Shown: positions 7,710-16,581, counted from the first letter of the stretch. The stretch is DNA of 64,000 nt from JACVRW01 sp963820315 (GCA_963820315.1 CAWFZK010000031.1:1-64000), one strand, 5' to 3'. Translations and numbers: made by a program. The notes: generated from the letters alone by a model not told the origin.

Positions 7710-9613
7710 GCAACACGGTGGACAAGCCCCACGCGGACTCCTCGGTGCCGGATAGCGCGGCAGCGCCTTCCCCGTTCACCCCGATCGCCAACTATGGCTT
7801 CCTGTCCAACTGCCACACGGGCGCGCTCGTGGCCCCGGACGGCACGGTCGACTGGCTGTGCGTCCCGCGGTTCGACTCGCCGAGCGTGTTCGGTGCCCTG
7901 CTCGACCGCGGCGCGGGCGGCTTCAGGTTCGCCCCGTTCGGGATCAACGTCCCCAGCGACAGGATCTATGAGCCCGGGACCAACACACTTGTCACTTCCT
8001 GGAAGACCCCGACGGGCTGGGTGGTCGTCCGCGACGGGCTCGCGATGGGACCGCGCCGTGGCGAGGACACGGTTACCCCGCACACGAGACCGCCATCCGA
8101 CGAGGACGCCGATCACGCGCTCGTGCGGACCGCCAAATGCATCGACGGCAGTGTGGAGATCGATCTCGTGTGCGAGCCCGCGTTCGACTATGGGCGCGTT
8201 CCCGGCGGGTGGACGCTGAGCCCCGATAGACATCGAGCGGACGCGACCGGCGGCGACCAGGCACTCCGGCTCCAGACCGACATGCTCGTCGGCATCGAGG
8301 CTGGCCGGGCTCGGGCCCGCCACGTCCTGCGCGCCGGCGAGACGGTGTACTGCGCACTGGCCTGGAGCGACGAAGCGCTCGTCCCGACCACCGCCGACGA
8401 GGCCGCCGATCAGCTCGACGCGACCACGCGCTTCTGGCGCGACTGGCTCGCCCGCGCGGCGATCCCTGACCACGAGCTCGGCCCGATGATCCAGCGGTCG
8501 GCGCTGACGATCAAGGGCCTCACGTACATGCCGACCGGGGCGACGGTCGCGGCGCTCACCACGTCGCTGCCCGAGACACCCGCCGGCGAGCGGAACTGGG
8601 ACTACCGCTACACCTGGCTCCGCGACTCGACCTTCCTTCTACGTGCGCTGCACTTCCTGCTCCTGGATTGGGAGGCCGACGAATTCATGCAGTTCATGGC
8701 CGACCTCGACCGCAACGACGACGGCGGTCTCCAGATCATGTACGGGATCGACGGTCGCCGCGATCTGACCGAGTCGGTGCGCGAGGACCTCTCCGGCTAC
8801 GGCGGGGCACAGCCCGTCCGAATCGGCAACGGCGCCTTCGACCAGCGGCAGAACGACGTCTTCGGTGCCGCCCTCGACTCCGTCCTGCTCCACAGCCGCC
8901 GAAGCCAGCGCATTCCGGGCCGCCTGTGGCCGCTCGTGCAAGCGCAGGTCGAGTGCGCGACAGCGGTCTGGCGTCAACCGGACCAGGGCATCTGGGAGGC
9001 GCGCGGCGAGCCGCAGCACTACGTCTCATCGAAGCTGATGTGCTGGGTCGCGCTCGATCGCGCAACGCGTCTCGCGAACATCCGCGGAGAAGCTGCGCTC
9101 TCGGCCAGCTGGGCAGAGACTGCCGCGGAGATCAAGTCGGACATCCTCGAGCACGGGGTCGACAGTCGCGGCGTGCTGCGCCAGCACTACGACACCGACG
9201 CGCTCGACGCCTCCACGCTGCTCGCAGGGATCTTCGGGTTCCTGCCGCCCGACGACGCACGACTGCGTGCCACCGTCCTGGCCGTCGAAGACGAGCTGAG
9301 CGAGCAGGGCTACGTGCTGCGCTACCGCACCGAACAGACCGACGACGGACTATCCGGCAAGGAGGGGAGCTTTCTCATCTGCTCCTTCTGGCTCGTATCG
9401 GCGCTGGCGATCATCGGCGAGCCGCAACGGGCAAGACATCTGATGGAGCGCCTCGTGAAGGTCGCATCCCCGCTGGGGCTGTACGCGGAGGAGTTCGACG
9501 CCGAGACCGGCAGACACCTCGGGAACTTCCCGCAGGCCTTCTCGCACCTCGCACTGGTCGAGGCCGCCGCGCGACTCATCGTCGCAGAGGGCCTGAACGA
9601 GGTCGTCGGCTGA
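7706..9613 (+). CDS. GH15-family glycoside hydrolase (trehalase/glucoamylase-like)
   Basis: 635 residues with the organisation of actinobacterial GH15 enzymes: an N-terminal beta-sandwich (IANYGFLSNCHTGALVAPDG, WLCVPRFDSPSVFG) and an (alpha/alpha)6 barrel containing GERNWDYRYTWLRDSTF, GIWEARGEPQHYVSSKLMCW (putative general acid Glu), QHYDTDALDASTLL, and YAEEFDAETGRHLGNFPQAF (putative base region). Mycobacterial relatives hydrolyse trehalose; others act on alpha-glucans, so the substrate is uncertain. No signal peptide, so cytoplasmic. The GTG start overlaps the stop of the 38-aa ORF. A paralogue lies at 39166-41100. Confidence 0.88.
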   Translation: MSNTVDKPHADSSVPDSAAAPSPFTPIANYGFLSNCHTGALVAPDGTVDWLCVPRFDSPSVFGALLDRGAGGFRFAPFGINVPSDRIYEPGTNTLVTSWKTPTGWVVVRDGLAMGPRRGEDTVTPHTRPPSDEDADHALVRTAKCIDGSVEIDLVCEPAFDYGRVPGGWTLSPDRHRADATGGDQALRLQTDMLVGIEAGRARARHVLRAGETVYCALAWSDEALVPTTADEAADQLDATTRFWRDWLARAAIPDHELGPMIQRSALTIKGLTYMPTGATVAALTTSLPETPAGERNWDYRYTWLRDSTFLLRALHFLLLDWEADEFMQFMADLDRNDDGGLQIMYGIDGRRDLTESVREDLSGYGGAQPVRIGNGAFDQRQNDVFGAALDSVLLHSRRSQRIPGRLWPLVQAQVECATAVWRQPDQGIWEARGEPQHYVSSKLMCWVALDRATRLANIRGEAALSASWAETAAEIKSDILEHGVDSRGVLRQHYDTDALDASTLLAGIFGFLPPDDARLRATVLAVEDELSEQGYVLRYRTEQTDDGLSGKEGSFLICSFWLVSALAIIGEPQRARHLMERLVKVASPLGLYAEEFDAETGRHLGNFPQAFSHLALVEAAARLIVAEGLNEVVG

Positions 9614-9974
9614 GCGCACGGAGCCAGCGTCGCTCGCTGTGTCTGAGCGCGGGAAGCGCGACGCTCGCGGGCTTCGGGTCTCGTCAGGTCCGGGCTCATG
9701 CGGTGGGGCGTTCGGTCAGGCCGCATCGCGTACGGCGGCCGACCGGCGGCCATCTTCACCACCCGGAACCCGGTCAGGACGAACCGCACAGTCGGTGGCC
9801 CGCCCCACTGGTTGATCGGCTTCAGACCGCCCGGCCACGTCCGGGCCTGGTAGTCGCCCAACCCTTCCGTTCTAGCCTGACGGACGCGTGAGGGCCTACC
9901 GAGCGCGGTTCGCGACGGAGGCGGAAATGTCCTTGTTAGGCGCTCGTGGCTCCCGCTGTCCGAAGCGGAACTTT
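9614..9974. other. Intergenic stretch without a recognised gene
   Basis: The 361 bp lie between the convergent GH15 and MsrA-like genes. A weak 8-bp inverted repeat (AGCGTCGC at 9626-9633, GCGACGCT at 9658-9665) could help end transcription. Open frames exist on both strands but none has a convincing start or family resemblance. Confidence 0.5.
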
Positions 9975-10490
9975 CTAAGCCGTGATCTCGCGGTTGGCAG
10001 CTTCCACGCCCGTACGCGGGAAGGGAGGCTTGCTGCCCTCCGGATAGTCCGGAAAGCGCTGGAAATAGTCCTGATTCTCGGCCGGGTCCTCCCAGAAGCG
10101 GCCGGCCTCGCTGATCTCAGTCACGGTCTTGCCGAGCCAGTGGCCTGAGGCGTCGACGTCAGCGATCGTCTCCTCGGCCACCCTGCACTGCTCCTCGCTC
10201 GTATAGGAGATCTCTGAGCGGTAGATGGAGCCGACGAGATCTTCGCCAAGGTCGGCCCGGTGGACCTGGAAGAAGTATTCGAGTAGGTCCCGATAGGAGA
10301 GCCGCTCTGGATCGAAGACGACCTCGACCGCCTCGGCGTGACCCTGAGGGTTGTCCTCGGTCGGGTTGTCGCCCTCGCCGCCGCTCCATCCCACACGCGT
10401 GGAGATGACCCCGTCGGGGTGGCGCAGCAGTTGCTGCATGATCCAGGAGCAGCCTCCTGCGAGAATCGCGGTCTCGGTGTCGTCGCTCAT
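9975..10490 (-). CDS. MsrA-like peptide methionine (S)-S-oxide reductase, atypical
   Basis: 171 residues over the MsrA fold: AILAGGCSW (active-site region), GVISTRVGWSGGEGDNPTE, GHAEAVEVVFDPERLSYRDL and IYRSEISYTSEEQ. MsrA enzymes reduce methionine-S-sulfoxide through a sulfenic acid on the Cys of GCFW. Here the Cys is kept but the Phe is Ser (GGCSW), and no C-terminal resolving Cys is seen. The conserved HDPT-type segment is replaced by HRADLGEDLVG. It may be a distant MsrA with altered substrate or regeneration, or an inactive relative. It stands alone on its strand. Confidence 0.75.
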   Translation of the reverse strand: MSDDTETAILAGGCSWIMQQLLRHPDGVISTRVGWSGGEGDNPTEDNPQGHAEAVEVVFDPERLSYRDLLEYFFQVHRADLGEDLVGSIYRSEISYTSEEQCRVAEETIADVDASGHWLGKTVTEISEAGRFWEDPAENQDYFQRFPDYPEGSKPPFPRTGVEAANREITA

Positions 10491-10724
10491 GGGCTCCCTT
10501 CCTTCGAAGTCCTGTCGAGCCTAGTCGTCGGAAGGGCGACCGATCAAACGGACATTCCCGCCGGGGGTCCCGACTTCCTGCTTCCATGCGACGGAGCACT
10601 CCCGCGTCGAGTTGCGCTTTGCGCGAAAGCAGCACTCGCGACCATTGCGCCTTAGAAGGCTCCTCGAGGGGCTAGCTTCCCGCGACGAAGGAATCAGCGT
10701 GGACAGCTACCGATCGGAGTCACC

Positions 10725-11270
10725 GTGCCGGAGGACCTCTTCAGACCGCAGCTCGGCGAGCCGCACCATTCCGCCTACGTCGTCGAGGACATCGAGACGA
10801 CCGTGAGCCGCCTGGTCGATCAACTCGGCGCCGGGCCGTTCTTCCTGATCGAGAACGTGCCGCTGGAGAAGGTCCTCTCGCGCGGTGAGCCGGCGGAGTT
10901 CGTTCACAACTCGGCTTTCGGCTACTGCGGCGACGGCGCGATCGAGCTGATCGAAACCGTAAGCCTGGCGCCCGAGCGCGTCGAGAAAGGCTTCTCCGCT
11001 CCCCTGCCGCGGATCCAGCACGTCGCCTACGTCGTGCCGTCGACGGAGGTAGCCGGTTTGCGAAGCTCGCTCGACGAGCGAGGTCTGCCGCAGTACCTGA
11101 GCACATGGCTCGGCGCAGTCGAGACCACTCTCCACGATGCCTCCGCCGCCCTGGGCCACGACATCGAGATCCATGCCGACAACGAGGGTCTGCACGGCTT
11201 CTTCGCGATGGTGAGGGGCGCCGCTGAGGGTTGGGACGGCTCGGAACCGCTGCGCCCGGTACAGAGCTGA
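10725..11270 (+). CDS. VOC-superfamily (glyoxalase-like) protein
   Basis: 181 residues with two VOC halves: HHSAYVVEDIETTVSRLVDQ at the start, ending FGYCGDGAIELIE, and IQHVAYVVPSTEVAGLRSSL in the second half, with HDIEIHAD near the end. Histidine and glutamate residues at the usual metal positions (HSAYV, IELIE, HVAYV, IEIH) suggest a metal-dependent lyase, isomerase or dioxygenase, but substrate cannot be assigned. The GTG start at 10725 has GGAG a few bases upstream. It converges on the epoxide hydrolase gene. Confidence 0.7.
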   Translation: MPEDLFRPQLGEPHHSAYVVEDIETTVSRLVDQLGAGPFFLIENVPLEKVLSRGEPAEFVHNSAFGYCGDGAIELIETVSLAPERVEKGFSAPLPRIQHVAYVVPSTEVAGLRSSLDERGLPQYLSTWLGAVETTLHDASAALGHDIEIHADNEGLHGFFAMVRGAAEGWDGSEPLRPVQS

Positions 11271-11296
11271 GCGCTCGCTTTCTTGCCGGGCAGGTG

Positions 11297-12214
11297 TCAG
11301 GTTGGGCGGGCGGGGGCGAAGAAGTCGACGAGCAGTTGTGTGACGCGCTCGGCCTCGTCGTGGTGGACCCAGTGCGACGCGTCGGGCAGGCGCTCGACGC
11401 GGTCGAGGTTGGGGACGTCCTCGTGGTGGGGCTCGGCGAGATCCGGGCCGAGGTAGCGATCCTTCTCGCCCCAGATGACCAGCGTGGGCGCCGAGACCGG
11501 ATGAAGCTCCGTCTTGGTGCCCTTCGGCGGTCGCACCGCGGCGCGGTAGTAGTCGATCATCGCGGCCGCTGCGCCTGGCTGCGACCACGCCTCGATATAG
11601 CGATCGGTCTCCTGCTCCGTGTACGGCGGCTGGGCGTCGCGCAGGAAGTGCTGGAAGAACTCCCAGTCTTTCGCGCGCACGTGGTGCTCAGGCAGCTCTG
11701 GGAGCGCGAAGTAGAAGAAGTACCAGGACCGCGCGAGCTGGCTGGGGTGGCGCAGTCCCTCGTTGAGCTTGCGCGGATGGGCCGCGTTGAGGATGGCCAG
11801 ACGGTCCACGACCTCGGGGTGGTTCATCGCCGCGGTCCAGGCGGCGGTTCCGCCCCAGTCGTGGCCGACCAGCAGCGCGGACTCGGCGCCGCGTTCGCGG
11901 ATGAGATCGCGCACGTCGGCGGCCAGCTTGCCGGCGGTGTAAGCCGCGACGCCGTCGGGCTTCGACGACAGGTTGTAGCCGCGCAGGTCGGGCGCGACCA
12001 CGCGGAAACCGGCCGCCGCGAGCGGCGCGATCTGCAGCCGCCAGCCGTACCAGAACTCCGGGAAGCCGTGCAGCAGGACGACCAACGGTCCCTCTCCGGC
12101 CTCGACGTAATGGAGCCTCACGTCGCCGATCTCGGCGTAGCCGTCCCGAAGTTCGGTTGCGTCGTCGCCCACCATGCCGATGGACGTGTTCAGATCTCCC
12201 GCCGACGGACTCAT
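11297..12214 (-). CDS. Alpha/beta-hydrolase, epoxide hydrolase type
   Basis: 305 residues with an alpha/beta-hydrolase core. It shows the oxyanion motif HGFPEFW, the nucleophile loop GHDWGGTAAW (Asp nucleophile, as in epoxide hydrolases and haloalkane dehalogenases), a cap domain around residues 145-215, the acid region VIWGEKDRYLG and the catalytic His in ASHWVHHDE. The HGFPE plus HDWGG combination favours epoxide hydrolase over dehalogenase. ATG start at 12214. The gene is monocistronic as far as can be seen. Confidence 0.85.
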   Translation of the reverse strand: MSPSAGDLNTSIGMVGDDATELRDGYAEIGDVRLHYVEAGEGPLVVLLHGFPEFWYGWRLQIAPLAAAGFRVVAPDLRGYNLSSKPDGVAAYTAGKLAADVRDLIRERGAESALLVGHDWGGTAAWTAAMNHPEVVDRLAILNAAHPRKLNEGLRHPSQLARSWYFFYFALPELPEHHVRAKDWEFFQHFLRDAQPPYTEQETDRYIEAWSQPGAAAAMIDYYRAAVRPPKGTKTELHPVSAPTLVIWGEKDRYLGPDLAEPHHEDVPNLDRVERLPDASHWVHHDEAERVTQLLVDFFAPARPT

Positions 12215-12393
12215 AGGGATCTCCTCTCAGAGCTGACTCGGGCGGTCACGGCTCACGTTCGCTGTCGCGCCTCCCGTGTCGCGCCCGTGACCGCCCTGGT
12301 CTGCTCCCCGGTCTTGTTTGTCCCACGACGATGAGTTCTCGTCACGCGATCGGTCACAGACGGCAGAGCACACTGCTGACGAAGGAGAGCCCG

Positions 12394-12468
12394 ATGTCAA
12401 AGCCTGAAGGCGGACTCCATCACGATCATCATCGGCCGCTCCGGCCCGACGATCTGAAGCCATGCTGA
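12394..12468 (+). CDS. 24-aa His-rich leader ORF
   Basis: An ATG at 12394 preceded by a strong ribosome site (GAAGGAG, 5 bases away) opens a 24-codon ORF, MSKPEGGLHHDHHRPLRPDD and four more residues. Its TGA at 12466-12468 overlaps the ATG (12462) of the RibD-like reductase, which has no good ribosome site of its own. Translational coupling is the simplest reading. The HHDHH cluster could bind metal, but that is speculative. Confidence 0.45.
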   Translation: MSKPEGGLHHDHHRPLRPDDLKPC

Positions 12469-13025
12469 TCTTCTCGATGAGCGTCTCGGTGGACGGCTTC
12501 ATCAACGACCGCGAGGGTGCGTTCGCTTGGGGGGCCCCGAGCGAGGAGCTGTTTCGTTTCCACACCGCGCTGGTAAGCGAGCTCGGAGGATGTCTGCTCG
12601 GCCGCAGGCTCTACGAGACGATGCTGGTGTGGGAGACGGACCCGTCGCTGCGCGAGGACGAGCTCGGGGCCGCGTTCGCAGACGTCTGGTGCGCGATCCC
12701 GAAGGTCGTCTTCAGCCACACGCTCGACAGCGTCCAGGGCAACGCCCGGCTCGCCGAGGCGTCACTGGCCGAGGAGATCGCCGCGGCGCTCGACGCGACT
12801 GACAAGGACGTCCAGATCGGCGGCGCCGGCTTGGCCGCGCAGGCGATCGAGCTCGGCCTGGTCGACGAGCTGCACATGTTCCGCTATCCGGTCGTCGTCG
12901 GTGGCGGCACGCCGTTCTTGCCGCCGGTCACCGACGACATCGCGCTGGAGCTGATCGAGACCAGGACGTTCGGCTCGCGCGTGATCTACGAGCGCTACGG
13001 GCGCGCCCGCGCTGAGTCGGACTGA
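12462..13025 (+). CDS. Dihydrofolate reductase-like / RibD C-terminal domain protein
   Basis: 187 residues with the RibD_C fold of reductases: MLIFSMSVSVDGFINDREGA at the N-terminus (substrate loop), LLGRRLYETM (nucleotide loop), VQIGGAGLAAQAIELGLVDE (NADPH-binding GG motif) and a C-terminal ELIETRTFGSRVIYERY strand. Relatives reduce pteridine-, pyrimidine- or deazaflavin-type substrates; a specific substrate cannot be named. Translation is probably coupled to the 24-aa leader. Confidence 0.8.
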   Translation: MLIFSMSVSVDGFINDREGAFAWGAPSEELFRFHTALVSELGGCLLGRRLYETMLVWETDPSLREDELGAAFADVWCAIPKVVFSHTLDSVQGNARLAEASLAEEIAAALDATDKDVQIGGAGLAAQAIELGLVDELHMFRYPVVVGGGTPFLPPVTDDIALELIETRTFGSRVIYERYGRARAESD

Positions 13026-13212
13026 CACCGCAGTCCGAGTCTTTCCCGCGCTTCGGCCGACCCCCCTCCCAAGCCGCGACTGAGCGATCGGCTGATCGTC
13101 ACCGCGGCGCGTCGGGCACCGCGCGTCCTGACCGCCCTTAACCGCCTGGACTCTGCTCGCTCGCGTCGCCGTTCCTGAGCGCGGGTCTGATCGCCCTCCA
13201 CCTACGCGGATG

Positions 13213-13527
13213 TCAAAGGACGGGACGCACGATGAGCATCCCCCGGCTCGAGACGAGATGCGCCAAGTCGTCCGTCAACCGTTGGACGTGTTCGCTCGCC
13301 TGTTGCTCGAAGCGCTCCACTTCGACGATCTCGGCGATCAGCACGTAATCGGCTTCGCCGATGGACTGTCCGGGCACGTCCGCCGGCCGCGTAAGCCGCC
13401 AATCCGAGATCGTGTCCAGCGACCCGCGGACGATGTCGCGATCCTCCGCCATCAGACGCTCAAAGTCCTCGGCCAGCTCCGGCGAACGCAGCTGAAACCA
13501 CAGGAGAAGGGTCGCCGGAGGGCTCAT
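13213..13527 (-). CDS. Small hypothetical protein (possible dimeric alpha/beta-barrel)
   Basis: 104 residues starting MSPPATLLLWFQLRSPELAE. The pattern of a hydrophobic first strand (TLLLWFQL), a helix (AEDFERLMAEDRDIVRGSL), two more strands (DYVLIAEIVEVERF) and a second helix (EHVQRLTDDLAHLV) fits a ferredoxin-like dimeric barrel such as EthD or stress-responsive barrel proteins. No specific family can be assigned. It starts at an ATG and reads opposite to its right-hand neighbour's shadow frame, with normal codon usage for this genome. Confidence 0.55.
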   Translation of the reverse strand: MSPPATLLLWFQLRSPELAEDFERLMAEDRDIVRGSLDTISDWRLTRPADVPGQSIGEADYVLIAEIVEVERFEQQASEHVQRLTDDLAHLVSSRGMLIVRPVL

Positions 13528-13648
13528 CCACGAAGCGTAATGGACAATCGCAACATGACTAACGGTTGAGTCCCGCTGCCTCTAGGGCCTCGGATGCCGC
13601 GCGTCCGTGAGCTACCGGGGCGAGGCCCTTCAGACGGGGCGCACGCCG

Positions 13649-15766
13649 CTACGCATCAGCGGGCTCGTAGCGGGGCAGCGACAGCAGGTTGTCGCTGCGG
13701 TCGCCGTCAGGCCGGTCGCGGTAGTAGACGGTGAAGCCGCCGGCGACCGGGCGGCGGATGCGCTGGTAGCCGAGGATCACCAGGATCTCGTCATCCTCGA
13801 GCGCCGCGAACTCGGGGGCGTCGAGGTCGAGGCGCAGGAGCGGTCGAATCGCCGCGTCGAGCAGCTGCGGCAGTTCCTCGTCGCTGAACGTCTCCTCGGC
13901 GATCGCCACCAGGTCGTCGAGGCGCTCCTCGAGCTCCTCCTCCACCTGCTCGTCCGTCGGCGGCTCGCCGTTCTCCTGCTCGAGCTCTTCGCGGATCCGC
14001 TCGCGCAGCTCGTCGCCCTGCTCGGCCACGATCTCGGCTCGCGTCCGCTCCCGGAAGTCCTCCAGCAGCGTGTGTCGCTGCTCGCCGATCTCCGTGTCGC
14101 TGATGCAGCGCATCAGTCGGATCTGGTTGTCCTCGACGAAGATCTCCTGCGGCACGTAGCCGATCTGCTTGCGCAGCCGCGCCTCGGCGATCCGCTCGCG
14201 GACCTGAGCGAGCGTGAGGCGCACGAGGTCGGACTCGTCGTCCCCGATAACGCGCTCGAAGTCGCGGCGATCGGTGGCCGGGAAGATGTCGAAGAAGTCG
14301 GCCTGGAAGTCGAAGATGCCCGGAACGCGGTACCAGAGCTCGCTGACCGCGCCGTCGTCGGCGCGCGCCTCGGTGCGGATGACCGCGTTGGCGATCGGAT
14401 CCGGCTCCTTGTCGAGCGCCGCCCGACCCGAGAACGCGATGCCTTCACCGTTGATCTGGATCGCCTCCATGAGAGTGACGACCTCGTGCTTCGTCGCGTA
14501 CAGCGCGTCCCAGTGCCGGCGCTCGGCCGTGACCCGGTGCGGCAGCGCGTCGAGGAAGGATGCGTCCTCGAGCAGATCCTCCGCCTGCGCCGAGACCTTC
14601 TCGAGCAGCCAGGGCTCCACAAAGAGGTCCCGCACGCCCAGCAGGACGAGCGGCATGAAGCTCGCGGCGCCGAGCCCGAACACCAGGGCCGTGATGAGCG
14701 TCCCGATCAGGATCTCCCCGAACAGGTCGAGGTCGAGGTCGTGCTCGGCGGGCGGGAACGTGAGCAGGCCGTCCTCGATCGTCGGTGTGATGTCGAACCT
14801 GAAACGGAAGTTCGGGTCGGGGAAGTTGTTGAGGAAGTACTCGCCACGCACCTCGATCCGGAGCGTGTTGCCGTCGGTCGCGGACACCGAGATGTCGTCG
14901 ATCCGTCCCTTGATCTCGCTCTGGGGATCAGCAGGGTCCTCGCGAAGGGGGAAGCGAAACTCGCCGCTGCCTGGTGAGGTCTCCTCCGCCATGCGGAACT
15001 TCGCGTCGGCGCCGAGCTTCGGGAAGAGCGAGCCCGGCATACCGAAGGCGAGGTCCTCGCCGGGCGGCAGGAAGTTTGCCGCGTCTGCGAGCTCGCCCCG
15101 GTCGTCGAGGAACTCGTCGTCATCGGGCCCGCTGCGCAGCCGCAGGTTCAGGTAGACCCCAAGCGCGTCCGGATGTTCGCCGCTGGCGGGGAGCTTCTGC
15201 ATCTCGATGCGCTGCAGCCGCTGGTCCTCGCCGGCGACCCCGAGCCCGATCTCACGGTCGACCGCCTGCTGCACGTCGGGCAGGATGTCGTCCGGCGTCC
15301 TGCCGTCCAGGGCGAGCGCGGCGGCGAGCAGCGTGTCCAGCTCCAGCTCGACCACCTCGATCAGGAGCCGCGGTTGCCTCGGCACGCCGTCCTCGATCGT
15401 CGTCTCGAGCCTCATCGTCATGAAGAGGTCGATGAACTGCTCCGGGAGCTGATCGCCGCCGGCGTCCGGGAGCACGTCCGCGATCATCCGTACCCGCAGG
15501 TCGGCGGCACGCGGGTGGTCGAACAGGATCTCCGTCTCGAACGCTCCGGACGAGACGGGAGCCGGCAGCGGGTCGGCGTCGGGATGCGGCTCGTAGAGGC
15601 GCCGGTAGTCCTCCGGCGGGCGAAGGCGAAGCTCGAGGTTGTCCACGAAGATCTGCAACGGCAGACTCCCGGTCTCCACCGAGCTCAGCAGCAGGTAGGT
15701 CAGGTAGCGCGGTCCAAGCAGGAGCTCGATATCGAAGCCCGACCTGACGAGTGACTGATCGACCAT
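13649..15766 (-). CDS. Large hypothetical protein (705 aa), unknown family
   Basis: I do not recognise this protein. It begins MVDQSLVRSGFDIELLLGPR, has no signal peptide, and is mostly beta-rich, acidic sequence up to about residue 340. A single hydrophobic segment (ILIGTLITALVFGLGAASF) follows at about residues 350-370, then more mixed alpha/beta sequence. A very acidic helical stretch (EELEQENGEPPTDEQVEEEL) lies near residue 600. The region before the hydrophobic segment reads like repeated lipid-binding-type beta sheets, so a TULIP-like or large structural protein is possible but unproven. It is monocistronic. A palindrome TGTGAAC-TC-GTTCACA lies about 30 bp upstream (15796-15820). Confidence 0.7.
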   Translation of the reverse strand: MVDQSLVRSGFDIELLLGPRYLTYLLLSSVETGSLPLQIFVDNLELRLRPPEDYRRLYEPHPDADPLPAPVSSGAFETEILFDHPRAADLRVRMIADVLPDAGGDQLPEQFIDLFMTMRLETTIEDGVPRQPRLLIEVVELELDTLLAAALALDGRTPDDILPDVQQAVDREIGLGVAGEDQRLQRIEMQKLPASGEHPDALGVYLNLRLRSGPDDDEFLDDRGELADAANFLPPGEDLAFGMPGSLFPKLGADAKFRMAEETSPGSGEFRFPLREDPADPQSEIKGRIDDISVSATDGNTLRIEVRGEYFLNNFPDPNFRFRFDITPTIEDGLLTFPPAEHDLDLDLFGEILIGTLITALVFGLGAASFMPLVLLGVRDLFVEPWLLEKVSAQAEDLLEDASFLDALPHRVTAERRHWDALYATKHEVVTLMEAIQINGEGIAFSGRAALDKEPDPIANAVIRTEARADDGAVSELWYRVPGIFDFQADFFDIFPATDRRDFERVIGDDESDLVRLTLAQVRERIAEARLRKQIGYVPQEIFVEDNQIRLMRCISDTEIGEQRHTLLEDFRERTRAEIVAEQGDELRERIREELEQENGEPPTDEQVEEELEERLDDLVAIAEETFSDEELPQLLDAAIRPLLRLDLDAPEFAALEDDEILVILGYQRIRRPVAGGFTVYYRDRPDGDRSDNLLSLPRYEPADA

Positions 15767-15879
15767 CCCCCGAGGGTGCGCCCTCAGCCGTCAGCGATGT
15801 GTGAACTCGTTCACACCGCGCCGGCAGTCTGGACCCTCTTAGCCGTCGCCCGCCCGCGTGAGCACCTGGCGGCCCGCGG

Positions 15880-16311
15880 TTAGCCGCAGGCGCCCGGGTT
15901 GTCGTCGCAGAACTCCTCGAAGCGCTCCGCCGGGCTGTCGGTGGGCGGAGGGGTGTCGTTCTCAGGCGTGTCTGCGGGCGGCTCCGCCTCCGGCGCCGGG
16001 GTGCCGCCGCCGGTCGACGGCGGGACGGTCTCGACAGGCGGGAGCGTCTCCGTGGACGGGTCGAACGGCGCCTCGGGCACGGTCTCGGCCTCCGGCTCGG
16101 TCCTATCGCCCTGCGGGACGGTGAGGTTTGGCAGCGCCCGTTCCGTCTCGCCCGAGGGCTCGTCGTCGCCACCACAGCCCGAGGCGGCGAGCGCCAGCGT
16201 CAGCAGGGCTGCAAGGAGGACCTTCAGGGCCCGACGGCCGGCAGTCGACGGCCGCAGTGCGGGCAGTCGTTCAGGTCCTTCTGGACCAGCTGCTCGAGCG
16301 AGCACCCGCAC
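15880..16311 (-). CDS. Putative lipoprotein with Pro/Glu/Thr-rich stalk
   Basis: The mature protein follows a lipobox LALAASGC, then a low-complexity region rich in Pro, Glu and Thr (for example PEAETVPEAPFDPSTETLPP), and ends in two cysteines (FCDDNPGACG). It would be anchored to the outer face of the membrane. The start is uncertain. The only canonical in-frame start is the GTG at 16311, which gives a 28-residue n-region. A CTG at 16227-16225 would give a normal signal peptide (LKVLLAALL) and overlaps the TGA of the upstream zinc-ribbon-like gene. Confidence 0.6.
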   Translation of the reverse strand: MRVLARAAGPEGPERLPALRPSTAGRRALKVLLAALLTLALAASGCGGDDEPSGETERALPNLTVPQGDRTEPEAETVPEAPFDPSTETLPPVETVPPSTGGGTPAPEAEPPADTPENDTPPPTDSPAERFEEFCDDNPGACG

Positions 16312-16493
16312 AGGCGCAGGTTCTCGACTGCGTAGGGCAGGTCGCTGGGCGACGGCGCCAGCGGAAGCACGGCGCCGACCACGCGCAGCTCCTCGCCGGT
16401 CTCGTGGTCGACGTAGCGCATGCCGGGCTCCACTTCACGCACGACCTCGCGGTCCGAGCGCGCACGCAGCCGGTACTTCTGACGGGGAGGCAT
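16224..16493 (-). CDS. Small protein with C-terminal zinc-ribbon-like cysteines
   Basis: 89 residues from the ATG at 16493. The N-terminal half is basic (PPRQKYRLRARSDREVVREV); the C-terminal end holds two cysteine pairs, LCGCS and CPHCGRRL, spaced like a zinc ribbon. The role is unknown; such small proteins often bind nucleic acid or act as structural zinc proteins. It is divergent from the diheme cytochrome gene, and its stop overlaps the coding region of the downstream lipoprotein, so they are probably co-transcribed. Confidence 0.6.
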   Translation of the reverse strand: MPPRQKYRLRARSDREVVREVEPGMRYVDHETGEELRVVGAVLPLAPSPSDLPYAVENLRLCGCSLEQLVQKDLNDCPHCGRRLPAVGP

Positions 16494-16581
16494 GAGGCGG
16501 GAACAATAGCGTCGGGAGCGGCGCTCACGGGCCCGGCCGGCCTCCCCATACAGCCTGCCGAAGGGATAGAGTTCCGCCTCC

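Noticed and set aside
9698..9880. Short plus-strand ORF in the gap after GH15
   Set aside because: No ribosome site, no family resemblance, unusual composition.
12325..12360. Possible sixth regulon motif (TCACGC, GACGGC, CACAC)
   Set aside because: The invariant TGTGAYGAC core is missing and spacing is off by one or more bases.
15790..15825. Possible regulon motif upstream of the 705-aa protein
   Set aside because: It is a different palindrome (TGTGAAC/GTTCACA); only a loose resemblance to the left-end motif.
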